A DNA stretch of 64,000 bases, taken from positions 583,001 through 647,000 of the forward strand of contig NZ_CP029553.1 of NCBI RefSeq assembly GCF_003173755.1, given 5' to 3'. Below the pieces are notes generated by a model. That model did not search any database. It saw nothing but the letters and a program-made list of their open reading frames with translations, and was not told the origin of the DNA. The translations under genes were made by a program, and so were the position numbers. This stretch comes from Methylobacterium terrae. GTDB taxonomy: Bacteria > Pseudomonadota > Alphaproteobacteria > Rhizobiales > Beijerinckiaceae. Shown in pieces: positions 63,209 to 64,000 of this stretch (positions are counted from its first letter, which is position 1; every line of letters starts with the position of its first letter).

Positions 63209-63910
63209 TCAGCTGGCGCAGGCGATCTCGTCGCACTCGGCGACGCTGGAGAGCACCCGGGCGAGGCTCTTGGGCCCCGGATAGCCCAGCAGCGCCGAGG
63301 TGCCGACGACGTAGGAGGGCGTGGCGTGCAGGCCGAGATTGGCGGCGAGCCGCATCTGCGCCGTCAGGGCCTCGCGCACCTCGTCGGAATCCGCCGCCTG
63401 CTCGATCCCCGCCCGGTCGTGGCCGAGCCGCGCCGCGGCCTCCAGCGCCCGGGGCCCGTCGATCCGCCCCGACGTGCCGGGTCCGAGAAGCGCGGCGTAG
63501 AACCTGGCGGTCGCCGCCGAGCCGCCGGCGCGCTGCACGGCGAGCGCCACCTTGGCGGCCTGGGCCGATTGCACCGACAGGATCGGGTTGTTGACGAGGC
63601 CGATGCGCAGGTCCGGATTGGCCTTGACCAGGTCGTCGAGGTCGCGCGCCGCCGCCCGGCACCACGGGCAATTGTAGTCGAAGAATTCGTAGAGCGTGAC
63701 CGAGGCCTCCCGCGGCCCGAGCCAGGTCACGCCGCGCAGGCGCCCGATCTCGGAGGCGAGCTCGCCCGGCAGGCGGGTGTTGGGGATCGGCTGGCCGTTG
63801 TCGCCGGTCACCGCGCGCCACTGGCCGTCCGCTTGCGCCTGGGCCGCGCTGGCGAGGGCGGGGAGTGCCGCCAGGGAGGCGGCGAGAAGGGTGCGGCGGG
63901 AGAGCGACAT
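63209..63910 (-). CDS. DsbA-family thiol:disulfide oxidoreductase
   Basis: 233 residues. The N-terminus MSLSRRTLLAASLAALPALA has a twin-arginine-like SRRTLLA and a hydrophobic stretch, so Tat or Sec export is likely. The thioredoxin-fold domain has VTLYEFFDYNCPWCRAAARD with the CPWC active site (Cys81, Cys84) and the cis-Pro region LGLHATPSYVVGTSAL. This is the DsbA/Com1-like group. It forms or isomerises disulfides in the periplasm. Lies upstream of the ATP synthase operon on the same strand. Confidence 0.92.
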   Translation of the reverse strand: MSLSRRTLLAASLAALPALASAAQAQADGQWRAVTGDNGQPIPNTRLPGELASEIGRLRGVTWLGPREASVTLYEFFDYNCPWCRAAARDLDDLVKANPDLRIGLVNNPILSVQSAQAAKVALAVQRAGGSAATARFYAALLGPGTSGRIDGPRALEAAARLGHDRAGIEQAADSDEVREALTAQMRLAANLGLHATPSYVVGTSALLGYPGPKSLARVLSSVAECDEIACAS

Positions 63911-63974
63911 CGGCGGACTTCCAGGGCGACGGGACCTCGTCGTCGCTCAGGTCTAGCTCGGCCATTTTGGCCGG

Positions 63975-64000
63975 ATGATGGCCTCACGCCGTCTCCGTCA
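63975..64000 (+). other. possible start of a divergent gene at the window edge
   Basis: ATG ATG at 63975 and 63978 opens a frame (MMASRRLR) that is still open at the right edge. It would be divergent from the DsbA-like gene. Too short to judge. Confidence 0.2.

Overview
The window is very GC-rich chromosomal DNA (roughly 70% or more G+C, strong G/C preference at third codon positions). Gene content fits an alphaproteobacterium of the Hyphomicrobiales/Rhizobiales, most likely Methylobacterium-like. The F1 part of ATP synthase is arranged atpHAGDC without the Fo genes, as in Alphaproteobacteria. DUF1285, DUF6111, a CacCA-type tRNA nucleotidyltransferase and long spermidine-synthase-like and SWIM proteins point the same way. 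The genus is inferred from memory of such gene sets, not from a search.

Positions 1-6400 are a mobile, decayed zone. It holds two diverged pieces of an IS256-family transposase, a complete IS3-family element (IS407-type, with a clear A AAAAAC slippage site) that cut a short host gene, an ISAs1-family element with a frameshift, an AT-rich sialyltransferase-like (GT29) gene and a few doubtful small ORFs. From 6.7 kb the sequence becomes ordinary chromosome: a frameshifted secreted protein with a peptidoglycan-binding-like and a serine-protease-like domain, divergent from a 1771-residue alpha-2-macroglobulin with an intact thioester motif; then a DUF418 membrane protein, an AraC regulator and a spermidine-synthase-like protein.

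From 18 to 31.7 kb lie a chloroperoxidase-type hydrolase with a SnoaL-like partner, a DHH phosphoesterase, a LysR regulator divergent from a small secreted protein (both with 3'-end duplications, one a 30-bp array of nine units), an HD-GYP protein, a frameshifted glycosyltransferase, a chemoreceptor and polA. From 32 to 43.8 kb come a secreted protein coupled to an RNase T2, an orphan nucleotidyltransferase, rlmJ, a SWIM protein overlapping a GlcD-like oxidase, cytochrome c, two hotdog thioesterases, and a tightly packed run DUF1285 - NUDIX - DUF6111 - CCA nucleotidyltransferase joined by overlapping stop/start codons.

From 43 to 57.7 kb are ureidoglycolate lyase, a GMC oxidoreductase, a second FAD-linked 2-hydroxyacid oxidase, a leaderless subtilase overlapping a 90-residue partner (the best candidate here for an undescribed two-gene system), a set with a molybdenum oxidoreductase, its likely reductase and an AroE paralogue, a phage-type SNF2 helicase, four small hydrophilic proteins, a nitroreductase coupled to an acyl-CoA ligase, and a membrane sulfatase-fold protein. 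The end (57.8-62.8 kb) is the ATP synthase F1 operon on the minus strand, with a terminator-like hairpin between atpD and atpC, followed by a DsbA-like thiol protein.

Three genes (ISAs1 transposase, protease-like protein, glycosyltransferase) need a frameshift to read through. These could be true pseudogenes or assembly errors. No rRNA, tRNA or CRISPR array was seen.
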